A stretch of 64,000 nucleotides of DNA from Luzula sylvatica (GCA_946800325.1 OX326960.1:37601629-37665628); one strand, 5' to 3'. Numbered from the stretch's first letter, positions 35,981-52,946 are shown. Program-made: numbers and translations. The notes: generated by a model from the letters alone, not told the origin.

Positions 35981-37420
35981 GAGGGAGGGCCGAAGAGAAA
36001 AAGAAAACAGGCGAAACTCTTGGCGATTCTGGGGTGGAGGCAAACCCTAGCCGCCGCCTCCACCCCCTCCTCTCTCAAGCCTTCTTCTTCGACCCAGCTT
36101 TGCGAGGCGAACGGAGATCCGAGAGCTTCTGGACCGCGGCGACGGAAACCCTAGCTGGAGGAAAACGACGGAGGAAAACGACCGCGGCGACGGAGGAAAA
36201 CGACGTGAGCGAGCTGCTGAGGCGACGGCCAGCGGCGACGGAAACCCTAGCTGGCGAGCTGCTGAGGCGTACGGTACGACTGCTGAGGCGACGGCGAAGG
36301 CGACGACTGGAAACCCTAGCTGCCGAGCTGCTGAGGCGAGCGGGGACGGAAACCGAGCTGCTGATGGAGGCGGTGATTCTAGTAGATGTTCTCCGGCGAG
36401 CAGGCGCTGACGTCACAATTGCATCAGTTATGCCTGAACTGGAGGTGGTCGGTTCAACTGGTACGAAATTCGTCGCCGATTCTTGCATCACGAAATGTGC
36501 AGATAAAGTGTTCGATCTTATTGCTCTACCAGGAGGGATGCCAGGATCGATACATTTACGAGATTGCAAAACACTTCAAAACATAACGATAAAACAAGCA
36601 CAAGAAAATAAATTATACGGCGCAATTTGTACCGCACCAGCTATGGGTCTCGTTCCGTGGGGCCTTCACGAGAGAAAAAAGAAAATTCATCTAGATAACG
36701 GGTCATCCTGCATTCGAAAACAAATTGCCTACATTTCGACAAATCCAAGCAAAAGTTCAAGTCTCGGGACCAATGACTACGAGTCGAGGAGCTGGTACCG
36801 CTTTTCTATTTGGGCTTTCTTTTGTCGAGTAATTATTTGGATTAGGAGAAGAGGCGAACGGCGCGACGGAGGCAGTGGCTGGCAGGGAAGAAAAGGCTCG
36901 CAGGAACTGGCAAAAACTGGAAAGGAACTGGCAGGAACTCGCAGGAACTCGCAGGAACTGGCAGGAGTCTGGTGGCGGTTTTGGAGCTCCTCGAAGAGCA
37001 AAAACTCGAAAGGAAAAAGCGGGAAGGGAAAAAGGGAAATCGAAAAATCACGAGGCTGGTGCCGAGTCTGGGGCGAGTCTGGGACGAGTCTGGGACGAGT
37101 CTGGGGCGAGGCCGAGAGCGACGGCCGAGTCTGGGGCGAGTCTGGGGGCGAGTCCGAGAGCGACGGGCTGCGACAGCGACGGTGACAGATTCGATGACAA
37201 TCCGAGCTCCCGTGGCAAACCAAGGGCAGAGGGAGGTTGCGTTCGTCTAAGGATGGCCGAAAGCATCATCTCTCGGCATGTATCTTACTTTTGCAATTAT
37301 AATTTATTTTTGCGAAACTACTTTTTTACATTTATCATGTAAAATCGCACCAATGTATTAAACCTTGCTTTAATATATTAAAAGAGGCTTCGCCTCTTTA
37401 GTTTTTCAAAAAAAAAAAAA
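35981..37420 (+). mobile_element. Composite retrotransposed insertion carrying a DJ-1C fragment
   Basis: A 1,440-bp GC-rich insertion inside a SINE, with an exact 15-bp target-site duplication, ATCTTCGTTGACATT (35966-35980 and 37421-37435), and a run of about 13 A at its 3' end. These are marks of L1-type retrotransposition. Order: a leader (GGCGAAACTCTTGGCG, then CCCTAGCCGCCGCC), a VNTR-like zone with GGAAACCCTAGCTG and GAGCTGCTGAGGCG units (36130-36370), a DJ-1-domain fragment (about 36360-36850), two short tandem repeats (CAGGAACTCG-type near 36930-36970 and GAGTCTGGGAC-type near 37065-37150), an AT-rich tail, a hairpin (AGAGGCTTCGCCTCT) and the A run. No reverse transcriptase is present, so it must have moved in trans. 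Confidence 0.85.
36034..37185 (+). pseudogene. Chimeric ORF containing a DJ-1C-like fragment
   Basis: A 383-codon open frame in the composite insertion. Codons from about 109 encode a DJ-1/PfpI-type segment: [20 protein letters not shown], then [15 protein letters not shown], and [17 protein letters not shown]. The wording is closest, from memory, to the plastid DJ1C subtype; the usual nucleophilic Cys position reads ICTAP. After HERKK the DJ-1 reading moves to another frame ([12 protein letters not shown], then [13 protein letters not shown]) and ends at a stop after GLSFVE, while the long ORF runs on in a wrong frame through repeats. No introns interrupt the segment, which fits an RNA intermediate. 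Upstream codons are translated leader and repeat. It is therefore a captured, frameshifted fragment; expression as a chimeric protein is possible but unsupported. Confidence 0.75.
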
Positions 37421-37498
37421 ATCTTCGTTGACATTAATAAATGAAAAACATCTAAACCTTTTCACATTTATTATAAAAAAAAAATTAAATATATTTTA

Positions 37499-39692
37499 TG
37501 TGTTGAACCATGTCAATTTACTTATATTATTTATTTATTTAACAGTATATTCGTATGTTTAACCAGATCAATTTATTCATTTTTCATCTGCTTGTCACCT
37601 CGTCAATAGGCTTATCTCAGGTAGTTCAAGCCTTGAAGATATAAAAATACAAATTATCAACGCTATGCAATTTTCAGGTGTATGTTTTCTTGGTGCCACC
37701 TGTTGATTTCGCAGATCTTATGTATAATTTATTATGTAGTCCAATTTTTTTTTGATATATACATATAAAGTGTTCACATAAAATTCTCAAGACCAAAAAA
37801 TATCCACTGCTGTTATCATAATGACATCAGTACAGTTTTGTTTTAGATGCTCTCGGTTCATGTGAACCATGATAAAAGAAGAATTAGTGTTGGCATGAAC
37901 CAAGCACATTAGAAAAACATATTTTTTAATTGATCTTGTGTAACAATAATTTTACATCAAACTATGTAAAGAGTTTAGAAAAGAGATATATATGTATATT
38001 ATTTGAACTTCAGGCACAATGTTTCTTTAAACAAAAGAATTATGATCCCTACCTTGCAGAAAATGTGTGTAATTTCTGTATAGCAAGTCGTATATTAAAT
38101 ATACTATGATTTGATATTCCGAAAAAGAAAAAAAAAAGCCCCAACAATACTACAATTTTTTATATCATCATTAACATGGACATTCCTTTACAATGATATA
38201 AAATATATAACATACAAAATGTATCACAAATATTCATATAAAATGGAAATAACATGTATACCATGATCATCTTTTTTCCAATTCTTTCTAAACTATCATT
38301 TGTTCTTTCCAATTCAAATAAAAAATAAAAAAATCATAATCTTCCCAAGAAAGAAATTCTAGCATATTTTTTTTATAAATTATAGATGAGATTTTCATAT
38401 TATTTTGTATAATATCTTTTTACAGATATTCAGCCTAACAATATTTTACTGAATAATGTTGGCTCCTAAAGGTCTAAACTTATTTTTTCTGTGATGCATC
38501 TTTCATAGATATCTCATTTTCATTTGTTTTTTTCTTCGAAAAATTTGAAATATGTTAATGGACATGTGGAAAATATTGTAAGTACCCCTAAAAATGATAA
38601 TTTTACAAATATCCGAGTACAATGGTAATGTATCATTTACACTACACATACATTGTAAATAAAATGTAATAAATGATAATGTTTTCAACGATATTTTCAA
38701 GTATAATAGAAAAAAAAATACATTTTCTTTATAAATTATAGGAGTGCTTAGTTCATAATTATGTTTTCATTTTGGAGGAGGCACTTGATATTATTTATTT
38801 TCTAAAAGAATTAATGTATATTTTATTTTACAAAAATTACTCGTGATATTTTGAGATGTTGAAGGAACACACGTAAAATTAACGTGTCGCTAAATGATTA
38901 GTATAATGTTTGCCGAAACGGAGCGAGGGTAATCTCTAGTATATACAATACAAAGGGGTCTGTCCCAATGCATGTGTGATGGAATAAAGGGGTTTGTTTA
39001 GGCTAGAAAATAGAATAAAGTTAGCAAGTTTGCAGGTTGAAGAATCAAGATGAATGAGAAGCTTAGGCAACCTCTTTCTCATCTTTAATTTCGTCACGTG
39101 ATTCATTGATGAGTGTAATGTACTTCTTATCAATCTTTACAACTTTTAACCCATCCATGTTTCGGATCTCAGATTATTGCACTGATCCCACAATGGCACA
39201 ATCAATACCAAAAGATAAAAGGTGCTCATACAAATCAATACGAAATGAAATTAATATTAATAATATGAATTAATGCTTATATGGATTAGAATAAAATTAA
39301 CCCTTGTTTTGTATAAATGAAAATAGGTGGTCACAAAAAGGAAGCACATGATAGAACTTTGTCCTGTTTAAACACATTGCATATTATTGATTCATTTTTT
39401 TTTAGTGCATGTTGATTCCAATCCTCTTCGTCAAGTAAGCCAAAATACACTACATAATTCCTCTCAAAAATAACAAATTTGCATAAACGAGACTGTAAAA
39501 CGATCAAAGAAGAAGGATCAAGAACAAAATTAAACTAATCAAAAGTTTTTTTTTATTAGAGAATAAGAAGAATCGGATTCTCCAAAAAAAACAAAAGAGG
39601 AAAATGATGCTTCGAACTTTGCTACAAAATGGTCCATTGGTTCCATTTTTCCTATTAGTAGTTACCAGATCACTCTTCTTCCATTTTCCTCC
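37499..39692. other. Intergenic, upstream of the subtilase
   Basis: AT-rich DNA with no gene recognised. ORFs at 38503-38700 and 38936-39133 on the minus strand lack features. TATAAAT lies at about 39318, some 370 bp before the subtilase start, too far to be a confident core promoter without transcript data. Confidence 0.5.
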
Positions 39693-42944
<3,252 letters not shown>

Positions 42945-44102
42945 TTTGTCTTCGTACTTTTTCATGTTTTCCATTTGCGATGATGATGCTTGAAGATTTT
43001 TTTTTGTCTTGCAAAATTGTTGGTTCTTTTTTTGTTAATTTTGATCTACTTTTGTAACCCTGTGTATCTCTCATACAAAAGAAATAAATAGATATTTTGT
43101 GTGTCGACATAATTTATAAAATCGCTATTATATATTTGTGCGGCAATATATGGAGGAACGAATGGGCATTTTATCAGAGATTAATCGATTTTTTAGTATT
43201 ACATACAATATATACTTAATTAATTTGTACTCTATTTATATAAACTGAAGGTACAAAATTAATTGAAAAAAAAGTAACATAATTAATATTAAATTTTTTG
43301 TTTTCAAAGATATAATTAACATTAAAATTAATACACTCTATTTTTAAATTTCAACTAAAATCTGTAGAACATACAAAATACAAAATGAATTCATTGCTCA
43401 ACTCAAAATATAAAGTCCTAATTTTGATAAAATAAAATCGGACAAAAAGAAAATTTCTCAAAATATAAAGTCCTAATTTTGATACAATAAAATCGGACAA
43501 AAAGAAAATTTAAAAAGGATGATTTGTCCGATTAGAGCAGCTCCATGAGTCATGTTGGATCTGGATGGCATGGATCCGTAATCCTTCCACCGTTGAGAGC
43601 GGGAGGTGAACGCTGCTCTGTGAAGCCAGCCTCACGCATTCCCCTGCCCTCTAAAGACAACGCAGCCCAGGCCTTCGCCCAAACCACGAAGCCCACTGCC
43701 CAACTTGGAATGGGCGGACCAACTAAAGTCAATCCAGATCCGACCCAAGAAGCAAACTTTACCGTCCGAATCACCCTGCCCCCGCTTGGGTTACAAGTTC
43801 AAGCTACTGAACTCAGCGATGAATGAACAAAAGAATAAGTTTATAAATAGCGAAATATATTTATAAACTTCCTTAGTGGGACTAAACTTGTAAGTTCCTG
43901 AAGTGCGTCCGGAATTTCTATTAGACTGATTATTCGGACCCGCTCGTCAGTATTAAGTCTTTAATCTGATTCTACTGCTGCCATCTCCTCTGGTCCATTC
44001 TCTCTCTCTGTGAAAGAAGAGAAAAGGCGATAACCCTAAACAAGCAATTTCACCTGATAGTTCTGATTTTCGCCGATATCTTCTCTAGGTTAAGGAATCA
44101 CG
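42945..44102. other. Intergenic between subtilase and CSN2
   Basis: It holds the presumed 3' UTR of the subtilase (T-rich, to about 43090), an AT-rich zone, a direct tandem duplication of about 59 bp (AATATAAAGTCCTAATTTTG at about 43405 and 43463), and a GC-richer stretch (43540-43830) with an open frame on each strand but no recognisable domain. A CT-rich leader (CTCTCTCTCTGTG near 44003) precedes CSN2. Confidence 0.55.
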
Positions 44103-46368
44103 ATGGGTTCAGGTACATGATCGTTTGTTTTTCGTTCTAGCTCTAGGGTTTTTCGTTGATATCATCTTTATTTGCGAATTATATTGACATTCCGATTTTT
44201 GTGTTTATTTTTTGGATGAAGATGCGGATATGGAGGATTATGGATTCGAGTATTCTGATGAGGAACCAGAAGAGCAGGATGTTGATATTGAGAATCAGTA
44301 CTACAATTCCAAAGGTTTCATACCTATTTCTTTATTTCTTTATTTTGGACATGTCCTAGTCAAATAATCCACGGTTAAATCACCATACTGAAGATTCAAG
44401 CCTTTCCAGTCTTTATCAATTCGCAAAATTAGTTTATTTTTGTGAAAAATATCACAATTTCGTTTCTTTATCAGGATTGGTGGAAACAGATCCAGAGGGT
44501 GCGCTCTCTGGTTTCGCCGAAGTAGTCGGCATGGAACCTGAAAAAGCTGAATGGTACCCAATACTTAATTCATTCCTTTTAGCCAAACATCTTTAAATAA
44601 TACATAATTATTTCTTTTTTTAGGGGGTTCAAATCATTAAAGCAAACAGTGAAGCTCTACTACAAGCTGGGACGGTACCAAGAAATGATGGATTCGTACC
44701 GCGAAATGCTTACTTATATCAAATCTGCGGTGACTCGTAATTACAGCGAGAAATGCATAAATAATATTATGGATTTCGTTTCTGGTTCTGCTGGCCATAA
44801 TTTCTCTCTCTTGCAAGAGTTCTACCAAACCACTCTCAAAGCCCTCGAAGACACCAAAAACGAGGTAATTATTTCTCAAATTCCAAAATTATTTCTACAA
44901 ATTTTCTTAATTTATGTTGATTAATATTTCAGAGATTGTGGTTTAAGACGAATTTGAAGCTTTGCAAAATCTGGTTTGACATGGGAGAATATGGCCGCAT
45001 GAACAAGGTATTAATAACTAATTAAATTCATATTCATACTAATAAGAAAATATTTAACTTCTTTTTTCAAACAAAATGCAGATATTGAAAGAACTGCACA
45101 GATCATGCCAGAGAGAAGACGGTACAGACGACCAGAAGAAAGGAACGCAGCTTCTAGAAGTTTATGCTATCGAGATCCAAATGTACACCGAGACCAAAAA
45201 CAACAAGAAACTCAAGGTCTGTGTCGTAAATTTACAATACAAGATTGACTCTATATAGATTTCTGAATGGACTTGGTGTTGCATTTAATGCAGGAACTGT
45301 ACTTGAAGGCTCTGTCGATAAAATCTGCAATTCCTCATCCGAGAATAATGGGAATTATTCACGAATGTGGCGGTAAAATGCACATGGCTGAGAGACAATG
45401 GCCCGAAGCCGCTACAGATTTCTTCGAGGCTTTTAAAAATTACGACGAAGCTGGCAATCCAAGACGTATCCAATGCTTAAAGTATGTCTTTTTTTAATTT
45501 ATTTTATGCAGATAAGCCCCTAATTTTTTTGAATTTCTGTTTTGTAGGTATTTGGTTTTGGCGAATATGTTGATGGAGTCTGAAGTGAATCCGTTTGATG
45601 GCCAGGAAGCAAAACCGTGAGTCCTCTAATTTGAAAATATCATGATTTGTATAATATATATAATATTTTTATTTTTTAGGTATAAAAATGATCCTGAAAT
45701 ATTGGCAATGACGAATCTTATAGCAGCTTTCCAGAAGAACGATATAATTGAATTCGAGAAAATACTAAAGGTTCGTTTTATTTTCTTGTTTGTAATGTTT
45801 GAATGAATTCTAGAGATTTACGATTTTTTGTTAATTTCAGAATAATAGAAGAACAATTATGGACGATCCATTCATCCGCAATTATATTGAAGATCTCTTG
45901 AAGAATATCAGGACTCAAGTCTTGCTCAAGCTCATCAAACCATATACAAGGATCACAATTCCTTTCATTTCTCAGGTTAATTATTTAATTTGTTTTCCCA
46001 TTTCTAAATTGAACCCTCAAATTTAATTATTTATTTATTGATTTATTATTAATGTGAATATGAAATGATTTATAGGAGTTGAATGTGCCTGAAAAGGATG
46101 TGGAGCAATTGTTAGTCTCGTTAATTCTGGATAATCGCATTCAAGGCCATATCGATCAAGTTAATAAACTTTTAGAGCGTAGTGACAGGTAATTAAGTAA
46201 ATATATATTTTAATTAATGTTCGAGATTAGTTTTTAAATCGAATAGTTTGTTGATTACGGTAAATTTTAATTTGCAGGAACAAGGGGGTGAGAAAGTATA
46301 ATGCGATGGACAAGTGGAACACTCAGCTCAAGTCTCTGTATCAAACTGTGTCCAATAGAGTTAGTTGA
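44103..46368 (+). CDS. CSN2: COP9 signalosome complex subunit 2
   Basis: Subunit 2 of the COP9 signalosome, the nuclear and cytosolic complex that removes NEDD8/RUB from cullins and so controls cullin-RING ubiquitin ligases; in Arabidopsis it is FUS12. Twelve exons: 44103-44112, 44222-44314, 44475-44553, 44624-44864, 44933-45007, 45082-45216, 45294-45481, 45548-45616, 45680-45770, 45841-45975, 46076-46188 and 46278-46368. The product is 439 aa, the same length as I recall for Arabidopsis. It starts [20 protein letters not shown], the acidic N-terminus of this subunit. TPR-like helices follow, and a C-terminal PCI domain (roughly 250-420) contains [20 protein letters not shown] and a winged-helix part, ending in [11 protein letters not shown]. 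The first coding exon is only 10 bp. Nothing is missing or frameshifted. Confidence 0.97.
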
Positions 46369-48257
<1,889 letters not shown>

Positions 48258-48770
48258 GGATGGAATTTTCGTGTTTTATTTTATCATGTGAAATTATTGT
48301 TGTTGTATTAGCGTTTTAATTGACGATGTATATCAATGGATGCTATGTTTGTTTGTTGATTTTCTCCTGTTCAGAATGTTTGGATATTGTTACTATCTTT
48401 GATATTTCATTGTTTGCTTTAGTTTTCGACATTTATGTAGATTAGTAAATCTTTCAATTCAGGTTAGATTGTTTGCGAAATTTCATAATAGTTTGGGACA
48501 ATAAAGAATAAACGACGCTTTATGCATTCTATAATCATACTGTTTGCATGATTCGTTCTAATGATTTTAATTATAAAAGAGGGGCGAACCACGACATTTG
48601 TATCACTTACAATAATAATCATGTTTTACATTACTCGTGTTTCTTTATAATTTGGATAAGAAAGTAATTAAATATTGGAGAAAATCAATTGTGTATTGAT
48701 GTTAAGCGTAGTCTTTTATAATATGAAGGAGATCTCCGTTTATATTTCCACTGGTAAAAGATCCATCCAT
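48258..48770. other. 3' flank of calmodulin
   Basis: T-rich DNA expected to hold the 3' UTR, followed by AT-rich spacer up to the target-site duplication of the MULE. No other feature seen. Confidence 0.6.
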
Positions 48771-49361
48771 TTCAATTAAGGGAGCTTCTATGATAGGTTA
48801 ATTTTGCAAAAAGGGTATTTTCGGTATATACATATTTAACAAAAAATTACAAATTTTATGTGTCCATTCAATTTATAATTGGACTCTCCATTGATTGTGT
48901 ATTTAATTTGTTACCTCCTCTTTATACGATATTTACCAAAAATAGATTTTCCTAATTTAATTATCATTTTGTAATTCTACTACACAAATGGAAATACACA
49001 GCATCATATCTTAACGTCTCTCTTGACAAATTTGTTAAAAAGAGAAAATAATTCAAATGAAAATAATATTTCAGGCCCATTTGACCTTGTTATGGTTTGA
49101 AATTAGGGAAATCTATTTTAGCAACGTCTCTCTCTCTGATACTAGTCCCTCTCTTATATTAGTCCCTAATTTAATAACATTTCACCACTTACACTAGTCC
49201 CTCTCTCAACGTCTCTCTCTGATATTAGCGTCTCTCTGACCTGAGCTCTCCTAACGTCTCCACCTCTCTCAATCCATCTCGTCTCCCTCTCTCACTGGAC
49301 GCCATCCTCTCGGTCCATTTCGCCTCCACCTCTCTCAGTTCTTTTCGCCTTCAAAAATATC

Positions 49362-50446
49362 ATGGAGTATAAGGTACCTAACCTTAATTATTTTCTACTA
49401 AGTATCAATCATTATTTTTTCGTCCATAAAATAGGATTTTGTTTGATTCATGATGGTTTAATTGATTATTTAATCATGTATTCGATCATTTTTTTACCAA
49501 TTTTGTTTGAGTATTCAAGCATTAGCTGTCTCGAGCACTTAATCGAACACCTCATGTACATGATTAAAATGAGAAAAGATGACCAATTTTTATTTGTTGC
49601 TTTATCTAGGCATGCGAAGATAATCATAGTATGGAAGAATCACTCGAACACAAGAAGATTCTTGAAATGACGTTTTCGTCTCTAGAAGAGGCCGAAGAGT
49701 TCTACTATGATTATGCAAAGAAAAAAGGATTCGGTGTACGAAAACAAAAACTCAGAAAACGTGGAACCGAACACCTAGAGTGCTTTCGTCGTTTCTTTTG
49801 TTGTCGTGCCGGATTTCGGGAAGCGAAATATTTGAATGGTGAAAAAAAAACAAAGGAAACGGCCCCTGACCCACTGTGATTGCCCCGCCAAATTTATCGT
49901 CGGACTCGAAAAACGAACTCTAGGATAACCACAACAAAGGAGAATGATATAATCGCAATTGGCATGTGAAAGAATTCGTGGATAACCACAATCACGGATT
50001 TGCCTATGGAAATGAAGTTCTTTTTCTACGATCTCATCGTAAAATTGATAGTTCTAAGGAGAATGATATAATCTCCTTGAAACTTGCGGGGTTTGTGAAG
50101 AAAGATTTATATAATTTTTCAGCTAAACGTAAACAGTGATGTGGAGTTCTTTTTTTATTACAAGACCGACGATGACGGGTGCTTAACCGCTTTATTTTGG
50201 CCTGATTCTCAGTCTAGAATTGATTATTAGTGTTTCGGTGATGTCATAGCTTTTGACAGTACATATCGGGTGAACCGGTATAATATGCCATTTATCCCGT
50301 TTGTCGGAGTCAATCACCACCGTTCGACCACGATCTTTGGATGTGGAATAGTCGCAAATGAGACGGCGGAGTCATATGAGTGGCTTCTACTGACCTTGTT
50401 AACCGCAATGTACCAAGCTCATCCCAAATCCGTAATATTGAAAAAA
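49362..50446 (+). pseudogene. FAR1/MURA-type MULE transposase, broken
   Basis: A possible first exon MEYK (49362-49373) splices in phase to 49610. The FAR1-type DNA-binding region follows: FSSLEEAEEFYYDYAKKKGF, GVRKQKLRKRG, RRFFCCRAGFR, then, after a frame change, CDCPAKFIVGLEK and HVKEFVDNHNHGF. The MULE transposase core begins near 50150: YYKTDDDGCLTALFWPDSQS, DVIAFDSTYRVNRYNMPF, FVGVNHHRSTTIFGCGIV and ESYEWLLLTLL. The chain has several stop codons (a TAG stands where the DY-QYFGDV Gln is expected) and frame changes. It stops after PKSVIL at 50446, so the rest of the catalytic domain and the C-terminal zinc finger are missing. It is a decayed transposase of the host element. Confidence 0.9.
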
Positions 50447-51480
50447 TAGGTAGATGACATTTATGGCAATTAAATTGTCATAACATATTTGTTTTCTATT
50501 TTGAACAATCTAGTATCTGAGAATATTGAAAAAATATTTTAAATAAAAATTTACATTTAAGATGGATATCAGTTGTATTTCAAGATTCTACAAAATATTT
50601 TAAATGGATGAGTTGTATTTTGACATCATATCACACACACATACATCATATTACACACGGAGCATCATTTTGGACAATTAATTATGGTAATTATACAAAA
50701 TTATAATCAATTACAATTCATACAAGATAATTAATACATAGTCCTATTAACACGTTCTTCCAAAAACTTATACCATTCATGCAACTTGAAAAATATGCAT
50801 AACACTTATAAGGAAAAAAAAATGAAAATGATAAAGCATGCTTACTCCAATTAATATCATCTTAAATTACCTAAAAGCATCAATTGTAACCTGAAAAAAA
50901 AAGCAAATTATTAATAAATGAAAAAGTGGAAATAAAATAATTTAAAATAAAAAAGAAAACTTGATAGAACAATGCAGAAATTGTGTCATTTAACAATTAA
51001 TTTCAAATTAACAAAAGAGGATTAATTTCAAATTAAAAAAAAAAGTATAAATAATTAATAAAAATGGAATCAAGAACCTTGGTGGGGATACGAACGGGTC
51101 CCTTAACATTGAGTTGTTTATCCTTGGCTCCTTCAACCAGATGAGCTTATCGCAATGCAAGGGTTCTTTTGCAACTTTATTGATCCTCTCCATTATAAAT
51201 TAATCCCTGAAAAATTACCAGTTAACAATAGTGAAAAATACCAGTTAACAAACATGAAAATTTACCAAAACAACCCCTGCAATTAATGTTAATTGCCAGG
51301 TGAATAATGAAAATTTTCAAATAAGCACGAAATCAGAAGAGAATTCCAAAACAACCCCACGAAATCAGGGAAACCCTAAAATCAGTGAATTAACCCTAAA
51401 ATAAATGAATTAGCCTTAAAATAAATGAATTAGCCTTAAAATACCAGCACGAAATCAGTGAATTAACCATTAGTTAACAT

Positions 51481-52371
51481 CAATGTTTTAAATTGCGATA
51501 TTGCGGTCCATTGCGGTCGGGTCTTTTTTTGCAGCAGATTGCGTTTGCGGGCGCAATGATCTTATTGCGGACAGTCGTTGCGATATTAAATTATGTAAAA
51601 ATAATAGTTTGTTTAAATATATTTTTCACAATATTTTTTATCACCATTAATATCGTAAAATTTTCTTCATAATTTTCTTCTAAAAAGAATAAAAAAGTTG
51701 ATTGTCCAGGAACATTTTCAGTGTAAATAAAAGTTGATCATAAAATTTCTATTAAAATGACAATTATACGGGATCTTTGGAATTGTATTTTGTTGAAGAA
51801 TTTTTTGTCGACATCCTAAAAATATCAAAACACTATAACTCAAATTTTAAATCGAAACATCAATGAAATACAATGAAAATTACTAAATTCATACATTTAT
51901 AGATGAAAATGACACATTTTAGAAGTTATATATGTTATGAGCATATTTTATCAAATACTTTGATAATAAAACATGGAAACTAAGTATTAAATAATCACAA
52001 AAATTATGTTATAATATTTATATTAAATAATTCTCGATAAAATTATTTTAATGCGTATTTTGTGTTTAATTCAAAGTAAAAGACAAAATTTCACAAATTC
52101 AAGCCCATCATTGTATTCCTCTCGTCGAGACGAGCGATTTCAATATAAATTTCATGTAATTTGGTGGAAGGATGAGAAAATTACAACGATTTGAATATTA
52201 TCCGCAATATTTGACCCGATATGGCCGCAATATTACCGATATTTCGCCGCAATCTCGCCGCAATATTCGCAATTTCTCAAAAACCGATATTTTCGCAATA
52301 CTTCATGGCGATATATCGATTCTAAATCTCAGCCCGCAATATCCGCAATATCGCCGCAATTTAAAACACTG
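51481..52371. mobile_element. hAT-like element nested in the MULE
   Basis: 891 bp with inverted ends: CAATGTTTTAAATTGCG on the left, and on the right a sequence ending CGCAATTTAAAACACTG. Sub-terminal DNA is rich in GATATTGCGG and CCGCAATATTCGC motifs. Flanking 8-bp sequences are GTTAACAT (51473-51480) and ATTAACAT (52372-52379), one mismatch. There is no transposase, so it is a non-autonomous derivative. Confidence 0.85.
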
Positions 52372-52946
52372 ATTAACATTAATTAACACTAATTAAAGGA
52401 TATCAGTTAAAAATCAGTAAACAAATTGGTCAAATGCGTAATAAAATCAGCCCAATTAACGAAAATCAGGAAATAAGTAACAAATATAAGCAAATAATGG
52501 TGAAATCTCAGCAAATAACGGTAAAACTGGAAGAACAATCGTCTTCATTCTCCGCCGTCGACTTCATTCTCCGCCGTCAACACTATCCCTTACCTGCATT
52601 TCTCTCTCCCTTACGACTACAACACTCTCTCCTGCGTCTCTCTCTTACGTGCGTCTCTCATGGAATACAAGATAGAATGAAAAATGAGCTACTGGAGAGA
52701 GATACATAGAGATTACAAAAGGTGATCTTGAGAGTTAAATGGGTTTTGTGAATTTACCTTTTTACCCTTGTTACGGGGTCATCATAAATTTAACAAGGGT
52801 CATCATAAATTTTGACAAGAAGTTCATCTTACAAGATTTAATTAGGACGGTCAGATCAACATAAAAAAATAAATCTTGACCATCCAATCGAAAAAGGGTT
52901 CATGATAAGCAAAATTGGGTTTATGATAGAAGCTCCCTTCAATTAA

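Larger units (their letters stand above)
35893..37484 (+). mobile_element. tRNA-derived SINE, copy 4, split by a later insertion
   Basis: The left part (35893-35980) has the family A box (TCTCCTAGTTGG) and GAGTTCAATCTTCGTTGACATT. The right part (37421-37484) resumes at ATCTTCGTTGACATT and ends TTTATTAT plus an A run. The outer duplication is TTAGATATATTTTA against TTAAATATATTTTA (35879-35892 and 37485-37498). The 1,440 bp between are a separate retroposed insertion, so the SINE is older. Confidence 0.9.
48780..52937 (+). mobile_element. Mutator-like element with FAR1/MURA-type transposase remnant
   Basis: 4,158 bp flanked by an exact 9-bp target-site duplication, TTCAATTAA (48771-48779 and 52938-52946). 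The terminal inverted repeats begin GGGAGCTTCTATGATAGG on the left and end CATGATAAGC plus TATGATAGAAGCTCCC on the right. The 5' part has a CT-rich leader (ACGTCTCTCTCT and TAGTCCCTCTCT motifs, 49120-49340) and then a broken transposase gene. The right half is AT-rich and contains a nested hAT-like element. The transposase is unlikely to work, but the intact duplication suggests the insertion is not ancient. Confidence 0.9.

Noticed and set aside
43545..43826. GC-richer 93-codon ORF between subtilase and CSN2
   Set aside because: No domain, no codon or splice support, and the reverse strand is open too; possibly an unrecognised repeat.
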